A DNA stretch of 64,000 bases from Allomuricauda sp. (GTDB lineage: Bacteria > Bacteroidota > Bacteroidia > Flavobacteriales > Flavobacteriaceae), in NCBI RefSeq assembly GCF_028280385.1, contig NZ_JANQLX010000003.1:248001-312000 (forward strand), written 5' to 3'. Below are positions 35,665-45,678 of the stretch, piece by piece. The position numbers and the translations under genes were made by a program. Below the pieces are notes generated by a model that was not told where the DNA came from, ran no database searches, and worked only from the letters and a program-made list of their open reading frames with translations. Within the stretch, counting starts at the first letter, position 1. Each line of letters opens with the position of its first letter.

Positions 35665-38007
35665 ATGAAACCAAACAAAAGAAATATCCCATTGACTTTG
35701 GGAATTTTGTTCGCATCCATTTTTCTGGCAAATGCACAAGACCTAAAACAGACCGTTAAGGGAAGGGTGACAGACATCGTTACCGGCAGTCCGTTGATGG
35801 GAGCCACCATTGTGCTGTTGGATTCCAATCCACAAGTGGGAGTGGTGACCGATATGCAGGGATTTTTTACCATGAAGAATGTGCCGGTGGGAAGGCATTC
35901 ATTTGCATGCAGTTTTTTGGGTTATGAAGACGCTGTTGTTTCGGAGGTGTTGGTTGGTTCCGCCAAGGAAATTAATTTAACCATACGACTTACGGAATCT
36001 TTGAACCAACTGGGGGAAGTGGTGATTTTGGCAAGAAAGGACCAGGTGAAACCCAATAATAAACTGGCTACAGTCAGCGCACGTTCCTTTGGGGTGGAGG
36101 AAACCAAACGTTTTCCGGCCAGTATAAGTGACCCGGGCCGAATGGCACTTTCATTTGCCGGGGTAACGAATACCGATGATACCACCAACGAAATTGTAAT
36201 TCGCGGTAATGCACCCAACCAATTGCTTTGGAAAATTGAAGGGGTGGAGGTGCCCGAGCCCAATCACTTTTCGGAAGAAGGGTATTCCCCCGGCGCGGTG
36301 AGCCTCTTAAGTACAAACATGTTGGGAAATTCCGATTTTTTCACCGGAGCCTTCCCTGCAGAATACGGTAATGCCACTTCCGGGGTGTTCGACATCCGGT
36401 TGCGAAATGGGAATTCGGAAAATACGGAATATGCATTTCAATTTGGGGTCTTGGGGACCGACCTGGCCGTTGAAGGTCCGTTTTCCAAAAACTATAAAGG
36501 ATCATATTTGGTAAACTACCGATATTCCACGCTCACCATTCTGAACAACATCATAGAAGTTTCAGAAGGCTCCGTGCCCACCTTTCAAGACCTTTCATTT
36601 AAGGTGAACCTACCCTTGGGGACCAAAACCAATTTGTCCGCATGGGGTATTGGGGGGATTAGTGAAGATAACCAGGACAATGCGGAACAAGTAGTTCCAG
36701 ATGTGTTTGAAGATGAGATTTTTGAATCCAAAACGTATATGGGCGGAATTAATCTCAAGCATTTCTTTAGTAACAACACCTCCTTGGACGGGGCCATTTC
36801 TTATTCCGGCAACCGAAGCGATTATGACTTTTCCGTGGACAACCGATTCAATGGCAATTTTTTCCAAGAGCGGGACATTCTAAGAAATAGCGCCTTTAGG
36901 ATCAGTGCCAACCTTAATCAGAAGTTCAATGCAAAATCCACGTTGAAATCAGGGGTGGTCTATAGCCGTTTGGCCTACGATGTACTTTCTGATGAGACCA
37001 GCGACTCCCAGACTGCCATCTTGGTGGATGCTGAGGGCAGCGGTACCTTTTTACAGCTATTTTCACAGGCAAAATACCGTTTTACCGAAAATTTTTCCAC
37101 CACTTTTGGTCTACATGCCTCTTCATTTTCCGTAAATGATGATTTTGTATTGGAACCTCGCGGAGGATTTGAATATCAATTGGCACCAAAGCATACGCTA
37201 AGCGGAGGGATAGGTTTGCATTCCAGGCGAATGCCCTTGAACCAATATTTTATTGAGGTGGAAGATGGACAGGGGAACGTGTCCACCCCAAATAAAGCCT
37301 TGGATTTGATGCGGGCCATACATTATGTGCTGGGTTACGATTGGCGAATAATTAAAAATGGCCATTTAAAAATTGAGGCCTATTACCAAGATTTAAGGAA
37401 AGTGGCCATATCGGCTGATTCCAATATAACCGATTCGTTCCTCAACGGACAATTTATCACCACAGCACTGGTAGATTCTGGAAAAGCCAGAAACTATGGT
37501 TTGGAGCTTACGTTGGAGAAGTTTTTTTCAGACCAGTACTACTTCCTGATCACAAGTTCCCTTTTTGATTCCCAGTACAGGGCTGGGGATGGTAATTGGT
37601 ACAACAGCAGGTACAATGCCCAATATACCTTTAATGTGGTGGGAGGGAAAGAATTTAAGGCTGGTAAATCCGGCAACAACATATTGGGGTTGAATGCCAA
37701 ACTCCTTTGGAACGGGGGTAAACGGGGTACTCCGGTTGACCTGGAATTCTTTGACCAAACAGGAAGGGTACGACTGTTGCAAGACCAACGCAATACCCTG
37801 GAATTTGCTGATTATTGGCGTTTGGATACCAGCATTTCCTATAGGATCAATAGACCCAAGGTGGCCCACGTAATCTCCTTGGACATCCAAAACCTCACCA
37901 ACCGTCAAAATATTGACGAGATGTTTTTCAATACCCGCACCCGTACCATGGTGCCGGAATATCAGTTGGAACTATTGCCATTGCTGAATTATAGAATAGA
38001 ATTTTAA
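35665..38007 (+). CDS. TonB-dependent receptor with carboxypeptidase-regulatory-like N-terminal domain
   Basis: KQTVKGRVTDIVTGSPLMGATIVLLDS; plug NEIVIRGNAPNQLLWKIEGVEVPEPNHF. Confidence 0.9.
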   Translation: MKPNKRNIPLTLGILFASIFLANAQDLKQTVKGRVTDIVTGSPLMGATIVLLDSNPQVGVVTDMQGFFTMKNVPVGRHSFACSFLGYEDAVVSEVLVGSAKEINLTIRLTESLNQLGEVVILARKDQVKPNNKLATVSARSFGVEETKRFPASISDPGRMALSFAGVTNTDDTTNEIVIRGNAPNQLLWKIEGVEVPEPNHFSEEGYSPGAVSLLSTNMLGNSDFFTGAFPAEYGNATSGVFDIRLRNGNSENTEYAFQFGVLGTDLAVEGPFSKNYKGSYLVNYRYSTLTILNNIIEVSEGSVPTFQDLSFKVNLPLGTKTNLSAWGIGGISEDNQDNAEQVVPDVFEDEIFESKTYMGGINLKHFFSNNTSLDGAISYSGNRSDYDFSVDNRFNGNFFQERDILRNSAFRISANLNQKFNAKSTLKSGVVYSRLAYDVLSDETSDSQTAILVDAEGSGTFLQLFSQAKYRFTENFSTTFGLHASSFSVNDDFVLEPRGGFEYQLAPKHTLSGGIGLHSRRMPLNQYFIEVEDGQGNVSTPNKALDLMRAIHYVLGYDWRIIKNGHLKIEAYYQDLRKVAISADSNITDSFLNGQFITTALVDSGKARNYGLELTLEKFFSDQYYFLITSSLFDSQYRAGDGNWYNSRYNAQYTFNVVGGKEFKAGKSGNNILGLNAKLLWNGGKRGTPVDLEFFDQTGRVRLLQDQRNTLEFADYWRLDTSISYRINRPKVAHVISLDIQNLTNRQNIDEMFFNTRTRTMVPEYQLELLPLLNYRIEF

Positions 38008-38024
38008 TCAAAAAATAGCACATC

Positions 38025-38858
38025 ATGAGAATTGTAAAGTTTACTTTGCTAGCCATAGGTATGGCCTTTTTTGGCGGTTCCTGTAGCTATGAGACCATCA
38101 GGGTTTCCGACGAAATTTCCACAAGGGAGTACGGTTTTACGGACATTACTGAACTGGCCGTTGCCACTGATTTTAAGGCCTATGTTAGTTTTTCAGATAC
38201 TGGGGATCATGTGAGTATTAGGGCCAACGACAATCTTTTTGACAAGATCAGGGTGTATCAGGAGGGGAGTAAGCTCACCGTGAAACTCAGGAACAATATC
38301 AACATTAAGGGTAAGGAAACCTTGAATCTCTTTATTACCATGCGTGAGATTCGGGATTTTAGCGCCTCCTCGGATGCAGCCATTTATCTGGATGACCCAT
38401 TGACGGCCGATAGGGTTACTGTTGATTTGAGTTCCGACGCCTATTTTGAAGGCGATATCACCGCAGATAATTTTGATTTTAGGGCATCTTCAGATAGCCA
38501 TGCAGACCTTTTTGTTGATGCTTCGGATGCCTTTCTGGATTTATCATCAAGCGCAAGATTGGAAGGGGAAATCCAGGCTGAAGAGACCCGGGCCAGATTA
38601 TCATCAGATGCCACTGTGGATATGATTGGGCAAATGGGAGCGCTGGATGCCACCCTCACATCCGATAGTAAATTTGCGGATTTCGGATTGCACGTCGAGG
38701 ATTTGGTGATTTCCCTATCTTCAGATAGTGATGCCTATCTTACCGTTAACAAGACCATTGATGTAACGGCCAATTCGGATAGTAGATTGTTTTATAAAGG
38801 GGATGCGGACATTATCCGGCAGCATCTTTCCAGCGATGGCCGGGTCATCAAAAAATGA
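38025..38858 (+). CDS. DUF2807 (head GIN domain) lipoprotein
   Basis: Lipobox FFGGSC; TELAVATDFKAYVSFSDTGDHVSIRANDNLFDKI and Ser/Asp-rich beta-helix repeats. Confidence 0.75.
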   Translation: MRIVKFTLLAIGMAFFGGSCSYETIRVSDEISTREYGFTDITELAVATDFKAYVSFSDTGDHVSIRANDNLFDKIRVYQEGSKLTVKLRNNINIKGKETLNLFITMREIRDFSASSDAAIYLDDPLTADRVTVDLSSDAYFEGDITADNFDFRASSDSHADLFVDASDAFLDLSSSARLEGEIQAEETRARLSSDATVDMIGQMGALDATLTSDSKFADFGLHVEDLVISLSSDSDAYLTVNKTIDVTANSDSRLFYKGDADIIRQHLSSDGRVIKK

Positions 38859-38946
38859 CGGACAATTAAAATTTAGACCAATTAGACTTTGGGAGTACTT
38901 TGTATATATAGGTTTTTCTGAATAGCTTTAGAAAAAATCCCGGAAC

Positions 38947-39543
38947 ATGGTGTCCCAAAAGTTAAAGGAAGCGTTTCATTATTTTGATGAGGCCAATGGC
39001 AAAGACCCTAACAAGGAAATAGTTGATGGGATTTCATTGCCGAAGGAACTACTATATGCCCAACAGATGACGGAAGAGTTGATGCATTTTATGCCTAATG
39101 CATCCGAAGCACTACAATTGGCCGCGCGTTGCCAGCATTTGAGAAGATGGGAAATTCCGAGGGATTCCTATGAAATGGACCGAGTAGGGTATTTGAAATG
39201 GCGGGAGGCCCTTAAAAGATTCCATGCGGAAAAGGCAACGGAAATTTTGGAACGAGTTGGGTACGAATCGGAAATTTTGGAACAGGTCCGATTCCTTTTG
39301 CTTAAAAAGCAGCTTAAGAAAAATCAGGAAAGCCAAACCTTGGAAGATGTGATCTGTATTGTTTTCCTCAAATACTATTTTGGCCCGTTTGCCGAGAAAC
39401 ATTCAGAAGAAAAATTGGTGGACATCCTTCAAAAAACTTGGAAGAAAATGTCTCCCCAAGGACAAAAAGCGGCCTTGGAACTATCTTTGCCCAACCGGGA
39501 AACCGAACTCATCAAGAAAGCCCTGGATTATGGAGCGGAATGA
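38947..39543 (+). CDS. DUF4202 domain-containing protein
   Basis: FHYFDEANGKDPN, LQLAARCQHLRRWEIPRDSYEMDRVGYLKWREALKRFHA. Confidence 0.85.
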   Translation: MVSQKLKEAFHYFDEANGKDPNKEIVDGISLPKELLYAQQMTEELMHFMPNASEALQLAARCQHLRRWEIPRDSYEMDRVGYLKWREALKRFHAEKATEILERVGYESEILEQVRFLLLKKQLKKNQESQTLEDVICIVFLKYYFGPFAEKHSEEKLVDILQKTWKKMSPQGQKAALELSLPNRETELIKKALDYGAE

Positions 39544-40117
39544 ACTGTACCCCATTTTTTTGAAAGTAAACAACCTGCAGGTACTTATTGTGGGGGGTGG
39601 AAATGTAGGTTTGGAAAAGCTGACCTTTCTGTTAAAATCCAGTCCAAACGCCTGTGTTCAGATGGTGGCACCGGAGTTTTTGAAGGATACGGAAGTATTG
39701 GCCCAAAAGCACAAGGTGGAAATGGTACAAGAGGAGTACGACAAAAATTATCTACAGGGAAAACATATTGTAATTGCCTGTACGGATAAGCCCGAGGTAA
39801 ACCAACAAGTGTACCGCGATTGTAGGGCAGAAAGTATACTGGTGAATGTGGCGGACAATCCACCTTATTGTGATTTTTATATGGGCGGAATTGTCACCAA
39901 AGGGAATGTAAAAGTGGCCATTTCCACCAATGGGAAATCGCCCACAACTGCAAAGAGATTGCGACAATTCTTTGAAGAAGTGCTACCAGAAAATATTGAC
40001 GACCTGGTAAAAAACCTGAATCGATATCGCGAAACCCTAAAAGGGGATTTTGAGGAAAAAGTGGAAGCTCTGAACGAGTTTACCAAAAGTCTTGTGGAGA
40101 AAAAGAAGGAATCATGA
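39530..40117 (+). CDS. Precorrin-2 dehydrogenase/sirohydrochlorin ferrochelatase-like protein
   Basis: LYPIFLKVNNLQVLIVGGGNVGLEKL, VADNPPYCDFYMGGIVTKGNVKVAISTNGKSPTTAKRLR. Confidence 0.88.
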   Translation: MERNELYPIFLKVNNLQVLIVGGGNVGLEKLTFLLKSSPNACVQMVAPEFLKDTEVLAQKHKVEMVQEEYDKNYLQGKHIVIACTDKPEVNQQVYRDCRAESILVNVADNPPYCDFYMGGIVTKGNVKVAISTNGKSPTTAKRLRQFFEEVLPENIDDLVKNLNRYRETLKGDFEEKVEALNEFTKSLVEKKKES

Positions 40118-40479
40118 AAATTAGGATAAAGGGCAATTCTGTTCGATATAGATTAACAAAAACTGAAGTGGAGACTTTTTGCGAGGAGGGCATCTACAGC
40201 GAGCAGACCCAGTTCAATGCCCGAACGTTTATCTATCGGTTGGAAGCCAAAAAAGGAATCAATGGTCTGCAAGCCAGTTTTGATGGCAGTGCCATTACCA
40301 TGTTTGTACCTGAAGAAATCACCAAAACCTGGGCAGACAGTTCCAGGGTTGGCTATGAGAACACCATAAAACTCCAAAACGGCTCGGATCTCTATCTTTT
40401 ATTGGAAAAGGATTTTGTGTGTATGGACGAAACCGTGGAGGACCAGTCCGATAATTATCCCAACCCCAAGGCCTTATAA
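40114..40479 (+). CDS. DUF7009-like conserved hypothetical protein
   Basis: MKIRIKGNSVRYRLTKTEVETFCEEG; ATGA overlap with upstream gene. Confidence 0.6.
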   Translation: MKIRIKGNSVRYRLTKTEVETFCEEGIYSEQTQFNARTFIYRLEAKKGINGLQASFDGSAITMFVPEEITKTWADSSRVGYENTIKLQNGSDLYLLLEKDFVCMDETVEDQSDNYPNPKAL

Positions 40480-41226
40480 TCTTTTCATGGCCTCAATAAG
40501 ATCCTCTTTTTTGCGGGGCGAGAGACTCACGTGCATATCATTGCTCATGATGATATAACCGCCATCTGCCTTGATGTATTTTTTGACCTCCTTTAAATTG
40601 ATCAAATAACTGTTGTGCACCCTCATAAATTGATGGTCCCCTAGCAGGATTTCGTATTCTTTGAGGTGTTTGCTCACCATAAGTTTGCTCTTATTTTTTA
40701 ACACAAAGGTTGTGTAGGAACCGTCCGCCTTACAGACTACAATGTCCTCAATGGCTATAAATTCCATACCGGTGGTGGTGGCCAGACAAATTTTCTCCTG
40801 GCGGTAATTTTCTTTGGAAATGTTCTGCATCAAGGTGTCAATTTGCTGCTTGTAGACGTTGGTGTCCATCCTGTTTCTAGCTTTTTCCACGGCTTGTTTG
40901 AGCTCGTCCAGATCAATGGGTTTCAACAAATAGTCCAAGGAACTGAACTTGATGGCCTTTATGGCATATTTTTCAAAGGCGGTGGTAAAAATGACCTCAA
41001 AATTAGGGTCCTTGATTTGCTCCAGCACATCAAAACCTTGCCCCGTCTGTAGTTCAATGTCCAAAAAAACAACATCTGGACTCACTACAGACAATACCTT
41101 TACGGCTTCTGTGACATTACTTGCGGTGGCCAGCACCTTTACATCTTTGCAGAATTCCTCCAGCATGGCTTTTAGGGTTTCCCTGCTCTTTTTTTCGTCC
41201 TCTATAATTACAACTTTTAGGATCAT
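40474..41226 (-). CDS. LytTR-type response regulator
   Basis: Receiver KVVIIEDEKKSRETLKAML...VVFLDIELQTGQGFD; LytTR domain MRVHNSYLINLKEVKKYIKADGGYIIM. Confidence 0.95.
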   Translation of the reverse strand: MILKVVIIEDEKKSRETLKAMLEEFCKDVKVLATASNVTEAVKVLSVVSPDVVFLDIELQTGQGFDVLEQIKDPNFEVIFTTAFEKYAIKAIKFSSLDYLLKPIDLDELKQAVEKARNRMDTNVYKQQIDTLMQNISKENYRQEKICLATTTGMEFIAIEDIVVCKADGSYTTFVLKNKSKLMVSKHLKEYEILLGDHQFMRVHNSYLINLKEVKKYIKADGGYIIMSNDMHVSLSPRKKEDLIEAMKRL

Positions 41227-43070
41227 ACTGCGGTTTTTAATATTTCAAGAATTCGAATTATCACTTTGGTCCCACTGGGATTTCCTTTGTTATCAAACAA
41301 ATCAATGATTTCCACTGAGTTTTTACCGGGTTGTGACTGTCCAAGAAGCTCCAGTCTTTTCCCAGTGATTTCCATCCCCCTGGATTTCTTTTGCGCATGG
41401 GGATGTAGCGAGGTTTTTTGCGCCTTCAATCTTCCGACACCGTTGTCTTCAATGGTACAAATTATGTTGTTTTTTTCTCTTTCAAAACTTATTGTGAGTA
41501 ACTTTTTGCCCTTTTTCTTTGGTAAAAGTCCATGTAGAATGGCATTTTCCACATAGGGTTGCACTAGAAATAGCGGAATTTCTGCCATATCCGGGTCCAA
41601 GTTCTCGTCCACTTTGATCTCATAGGAAAATACGCCTTCAAAACGGAGCGATTCCAGCTCCAGATAGGATTTCAGCAACTCAATTTCCTTGCTTAAAACA
41701 GATTGGGTCTCAATGGAGCTCTCCAAAACATTACGGGTAAGTTTCCCAAATTTGGAGAGGTATTTTAAAGCTGAGACCCGGTTGTCATTTAATATCAGGT
41801 GTTGAATGGAATTAAGTGAGTTAAATATAAAATGCGGATTCATTTGGGCCCGCAAAGCACTGACTTCTTTTAGGGATACTTCGTTTTGCAGTGTAATCTT
41901 TTCTTCAAATTGCTGCTTGATCTTGTAGGCCAATCCAAGGGAAAAAACCAGCATTTCCAAAATGGAACCAATGATCATCAATGACCTGTTGTCAAAAAAT
42001 AAGTATCCCAAAGCTCCCATCATATATAGGAAGGAACCCGCCACCACAAAATAAGGAAGCCTGTCCTTGGCCTTTATAAGAAGGTATAACATTGCCGAAA
42101 GTCCCCATAGTGTCATGAGCAATCGCTGAAAACTCAAAATATCCATGTGCAGTTGATAGTGGCCTCTCAGGAAAATAAACCCATCAAAAATGACAATACC
42201 GGCAAGCATGGTTATGATAACTATGATCGATGTGTGCAAGAGGGAATAGTTTTTTCTGGTTTCCAAGTAGTATACCACAAACCAGACATAAAACAGATTG
42301 ATCATCACTTGGGAAATGCTAGTGACCCAATGACCAAAAAAAGTGCCGGTTACCTGAGTTACAATATTACTGTTAAGGTAGGGATAGACAAGGTAGGCTA
42401 TGGAAGTAGCGATGTATAGCGAGTAAAAAAGGAACTGCAGCCTTTTGGTATACAGGTAAATAATAAAAAAGGTAAGGAACATGATGGTGCAGACCCCCAA
42501 ATACAAATAATCGTTGGACAAGGTGCGCACATCTTCCTTGGTGTAGTAGTGAATATAATAGTTGTTTGCCTGATCCGAGAGATAACCCAATTCCCAGGTG
42601 GATATGCTGGAGTAGTAGTTGAAAACACAGGTTCTAAGATAGAGGTATCTCCCATGGATCAAGTTTTCCTTGCTAAACGGGATTCCAGGGTGGTGCAATA
42701 TGGAGTTGATGTCCTCGGACATGTTAAAGGTGCCGAAGGTAATATTGGTAATTGAATCTTTTTCTTTGTAAAACATGTCGGCATAGCCAAATGCCGGGGC
42801 CCGAAGTCGCCATATGGAATCTGTTTCCAAAGTATCCAATTCGTTATGTAGGTCTACCCGGATCCAGAACGATTCATCTGGATTCATCATTCCACCAACC
42901 GCTTCTGCACTTTTAAATTTGGAATTCAATGTGAGCACTGAATCAATGTCGATGGAAAAATTCTGATCTTTTAGAACCGAAAAGGGCAATGTTTTTAGTT
43001 TTCTTTCCTTCAGTTCTTGAGCTGTTCCCCGGATACAAAAAAGACCAATGGAAAAAACAAGAATACACAA
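41223..43070 (-). CDS. 7TM-DISM-type sensor histidine kinase (His_kinase/LytS-like)
   Basis: LRAQMNPHFIFNSLNSIQHLIL, SYLELESLRFEGVFSYEIKVD, seven TM helices; ATGA overlap with response regulator. Confidence 0.93.
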   Translation of the reverse strand: MCILVFSIGLFCIRGTAQELKERKLKTLPFSVLKDQNFSIDIDSVLTLNSKFKSAEAVGGMMNPDESFWIRVDLHNELDTLETDSIWRLRAPAFGYADMFYKEKDSITNITFGTFNMSEDINSILHHPGIPFSKENLIHGRYLYLRTCVFNYYSSISTWELGYLSDQANNYYIHYYTKEDVRTLSNDYLYLGVCTIMFLTFFIIYLYTKRLQFLFYSLYIATSIAYLVYPYLNSNIVTQVTGTFFGHWVTSISQVMINLFYVWFVVYYLETRKNYSLLHTSIIVIITMLAGIVIFDGFIFLRGHYQLHMDILSFQRLLMTLWGLSAMLYLLIKAKDRLPYFVVAGSFLYMMGALGYLFFDNRSLMIIGSILEMLVFSLGLAYKIKQQFEEKITLQNEVSLKEVSALRAQMNPHFIFNSLNSIQHLILNDNRVSALKYLSKFGKLTRNVLESSIETQSVLSKEIELLKSYLELESLRFEGVFSYEIKVDENLDPDMAEIPLFLVQPYVENAILHGLLPKKKGKKLLTISFEREKNNIICTIEDNGVGRLKAQKTSLHPHAQKKSRGMEITGKRLELLGQSQPGKNSVEIIDLFDNKGNPSGTKVIIRILEILKTAV

Positions 43071-43735
43071 TAGGCTCGATTTGACCGCGGAACTATGTGT
43101 TGTTTTTTGGTTTTGGTTCTAAAGTACCCCATGGGTTATTTATCCAGTTGCCGGTGGATGGGTGTTGGGTTAGCTTTGAAGTAGCTTCTAAAGGTCCACT
43201 GTAATCAAAGTACAGGATTTATTTGGTATAACCATAGAAAAACTAGGATTTTTATGCAATGTATATTGTATAAAAACCTTATTAAAACTATGGATTTCAT
43301 GCAATTGTAAAACAAGAGGGGAGAATGCTGGAATATGCATAGGGAAACAAGGGGCAACAACGGAATTTTGGTAAATGGCGATTGGAAGAAGAAATGGGGA
43401 GGGGCATTTTTTATGGCCAGAAAGTAGTTTAAAACCCACCATGTTCCGAAAAAGAACCGCCAAAACGCAGCATAACCCCATACCCGTGCTTAGCTTGGTT
43501 CTTTAAGGTACTAATGGTGGGCTTTTTGTTTACCATTAACTGTGCTAAAAGTAGGATGGAGGTGATATTTTTGACCCTTACGTTTGACGAAACCCCGTTT
43601 TGAATTGACCAATGAGGTTTTTGGAATAAAAAGGTGGAAATTGAAAAAATATTGATTTGGTCTTTTAACCAAAAATGCCACCGCAGCCAAACCCCCGATA
43701 TTTGAATTTGTACGATCTGCGATGACATAAAAAAA

Positions 43736-43761
43736 ACCTGCAGCCATGGGTAACTGCAGGT
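43736..43761 (-). terminator. Terminator of collagen-like lipoprotein gene
   Basis: ACCTGCAG...CTGCAGGT hairpin followed by T-run on minus strand. Confidence 0.7.
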
Positions 43762-43796
43762 CTCTGGTTAGCAGCCCAAGTGGGCTAAGGGAAATC

Positions 43797-44729
43797 TCAA
43801 TTTTTCGCCGCCAAGTACTTATATAATGGCGCCATTTTTTCTGCATAGGTCTTTGTTTCCCAATCCTGTGCCTTAGCATTGGAAACAGAAGCCTTACTTG
43901 CTTCACTGGTTTCAATTTTTTCGGTTTCTATGACCAATAGAGGGCGAAGATCGGCTTCCTCGTGTTCGCTGGATGCAAAACTCAAGTCAGTGCCATTTGT
44001 AACGGCATTACTAGTGAGTCTTAATCTAAGTCCCTTATCTAGACTTGGATTACACAACCAATTTTCAACGATACTTCTTGGCAATAGTATTGGCACCCAT
44101 CCAATATTTTGATGTGGCCCAAGTTTCGGTAAATATCTGTACGCATACGAATCATCTGAGAATGGGCCTGCCCATTCCTCACTTTCAGCGCCATCGTCAC
44201 CCCAATCGTCATTATCATTGGCGGCAGTCCAACTTACTTGTTCTTCTTGAAAAAGTGGGTCTTGATCCCCATAGAAACCTATGTTAATATCAAATTGGGG
44301 AATATCTGCATCTTCTGCCGTAACGAATAAATACAATATAGCTTGATTCATATAAAACGAGGTATTACAGTCTTCACCTTCGCCAACCAAAGCTTCATGA
44401 ACTGCCAAATCCACCCCGGAAAAATGGATTACACCTCTTTTGTTTTGATCAGGAACGTTGGTATTTAGTCTTAAATCAATTTCTGAGTCACTTCCGCTTG
44501 ATGCAAACGAAGATAAACTGGCATCGTTAGTCCCATCATAACCTTTAAATCCATCTTGGAAATAGAAATCTTTGTTGGGCAGGTCGTCCCCAGAATCACC
44601 TTTGGGCCCTGTATCCCCTGTGGCTCCCGTGGCTCCTGTTGGACCTTGTTTCCCATCCTCAGGGGAACAGGCAGTAAACACTAGGGCCAAAACGCTACAG
44701 CCAAACATCAATAATCTACATAATTTCAT
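43797..44729 (-). CDS. Lipoprotein with short collagen-like GXY repeat and unknown C-terminal domain
   Basis: VFTACSPEDGKQGPTGATGATGDTGPKGDSGDD. Confidence 0.75.
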   Translation of the reverse strand: MKLCRLLMFGCSVLALVFTACSPEDGKQGPTGATGATGDTGPKGDSGDDLPNKDFYFQDGFKGYDGTNDASLSSFASSGSDSEIDLRLNTNVPDQNKRGVIHFSGVDLAVHEALVGEGEDCNTSFYMNQAILYLFVTAEDADIPQFDINIGFYGDQDPLFQEEQVSWTAANDNDDWGDDGAESEEWAGPFSDDSYAYRYLPKLGPHQNIGWVPILLPRSIVENWLCNPSLDKGLRLRLTSNAVTNGTDLSFASSEHEEADLRPLLVIETEKIETSEASKASVSNAKAQDWETKTYAEKMAPLYKYLAAKN

Positions 44730-44797
44730 AATCGTAATTTTTTAACGGGTTAATTAAGGCTCCAAATGTAAAAGGGGTACAGGCAAGATGTTTGCCC

Positions 44798-44839
44798 CAA
44801 TTGATCGTTGGCCCATATCAATTGACGGTTGGCCTATAT
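44798..44839. promoter_or_regulatory. Two tandem 21-bp direct repeats, LytTR-like site
   Basis: CAATTGATCGTTGGCCCATAT then CAATTGACGGTTGGCCTATAT, contiguous, 18/21 identical, 69-110 bp upstream of the gene start at 44729. Confidence 0.6.
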
Positions 44840-44870
44840 GGGTTTACCGCTGTGTATTAGGGGAAGTTTT

Positions 44871-45503
44871 TTAAGAAGCCAAGGAACCCAGTTTCCCGGA
44901 AACCGAAGGCAACTCTTGTACCTGGGGATTGTTTAAGGGGGCAATCCCATATTGTTCAAAGTATGAGAGCACCTCCCCATATTGGGATAAATTTATTTTG
45001 GCAGCTTGCAAGGTTTGATGTACAAGTGTTTTATAAGAGGTATTGCTTTGCGGCGCCAATGACCCCAGCAACCTGGGTTTGATGATAAGGATTTTTAAAT
45101 GTGTGGCATGCCAACAGGGTACGTGAAAATTGGAAACACTGTCTTTTAGGCATTTAAAGGTAAGGTAGACCTTGCCGGTATTCTTATATACTTCGGCGGT
45201 ATAACCCAAGGCCTGGTTGTTTACAGGTAGTTTTAAAAATGTCTCTTCGGTTTCCAGATAAAAAAGGATGGGACAGTGGCCCAATACATCTTCGGTAATC
45301 TGTGGGACCTCCAATGAAACTGACCATCCAGGCAGCTGGTCCCGAATATCAAAAGACAAGAGCTCTAGTTTATGGCTGGCCTTAATGGCCGCACTTTTTT
45401 TTGATTTCTTTAGCAACAACATGGACTGATGATACAGGTATACGGGGTACCCAATAATCAGAGCTGCACAGAAAAGTGCCCAGAGTATGGAAAAGTAATG
45501 CAT
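44871..45503 (-). CDS. Hypothetical membrane-anchored protein
   Basis: N-terminal TM; uninterrupted ORF, coding-like composition. Confidence 0.55.
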   Translation of the reverse strand: MHYFSILWALFCAALIIGYPVYLYHQSMLLLKKSKKSAAIKASHKLELLSFDIRDQLPGWSVSLEVPQITEDVLGHCPILFYLETEETFLKLPVNNQALGYTAEVYKNTGKVYLTFKCLKDSVSNFHVPCWHATHLKILIIKPRLLGSLAPQSNTSYKTLVHQTLQAAKINLSQYGEVLSYFEQYGIAPLNNPQVQELPSVSGKLGSLAS

Positions 45504-45678
45504 GGTTGTAGGTTTAGGTTATTATTTGGGATAATACATGCTATTTGTGGGGCAAGTAACAACTTTCACAGGAGGGGTCACTTCATTAATGGACCAAAGC
45601 CGTTTTTCAATTGACTTGCACTTTTTGCTCGATAAACTGCACTTTTTTGGGCTGAAATGCATTGGGACAGGGTTCATA

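Noticed and set aside
43145-43176. Possible autoregulatory LytTR-like site upstream of the histidine kinase (AGTTGCCGG / GGTTAGCTT)
   Set aside because: Half-sites are degenerate and 22 bp apart; not strong enough to call.
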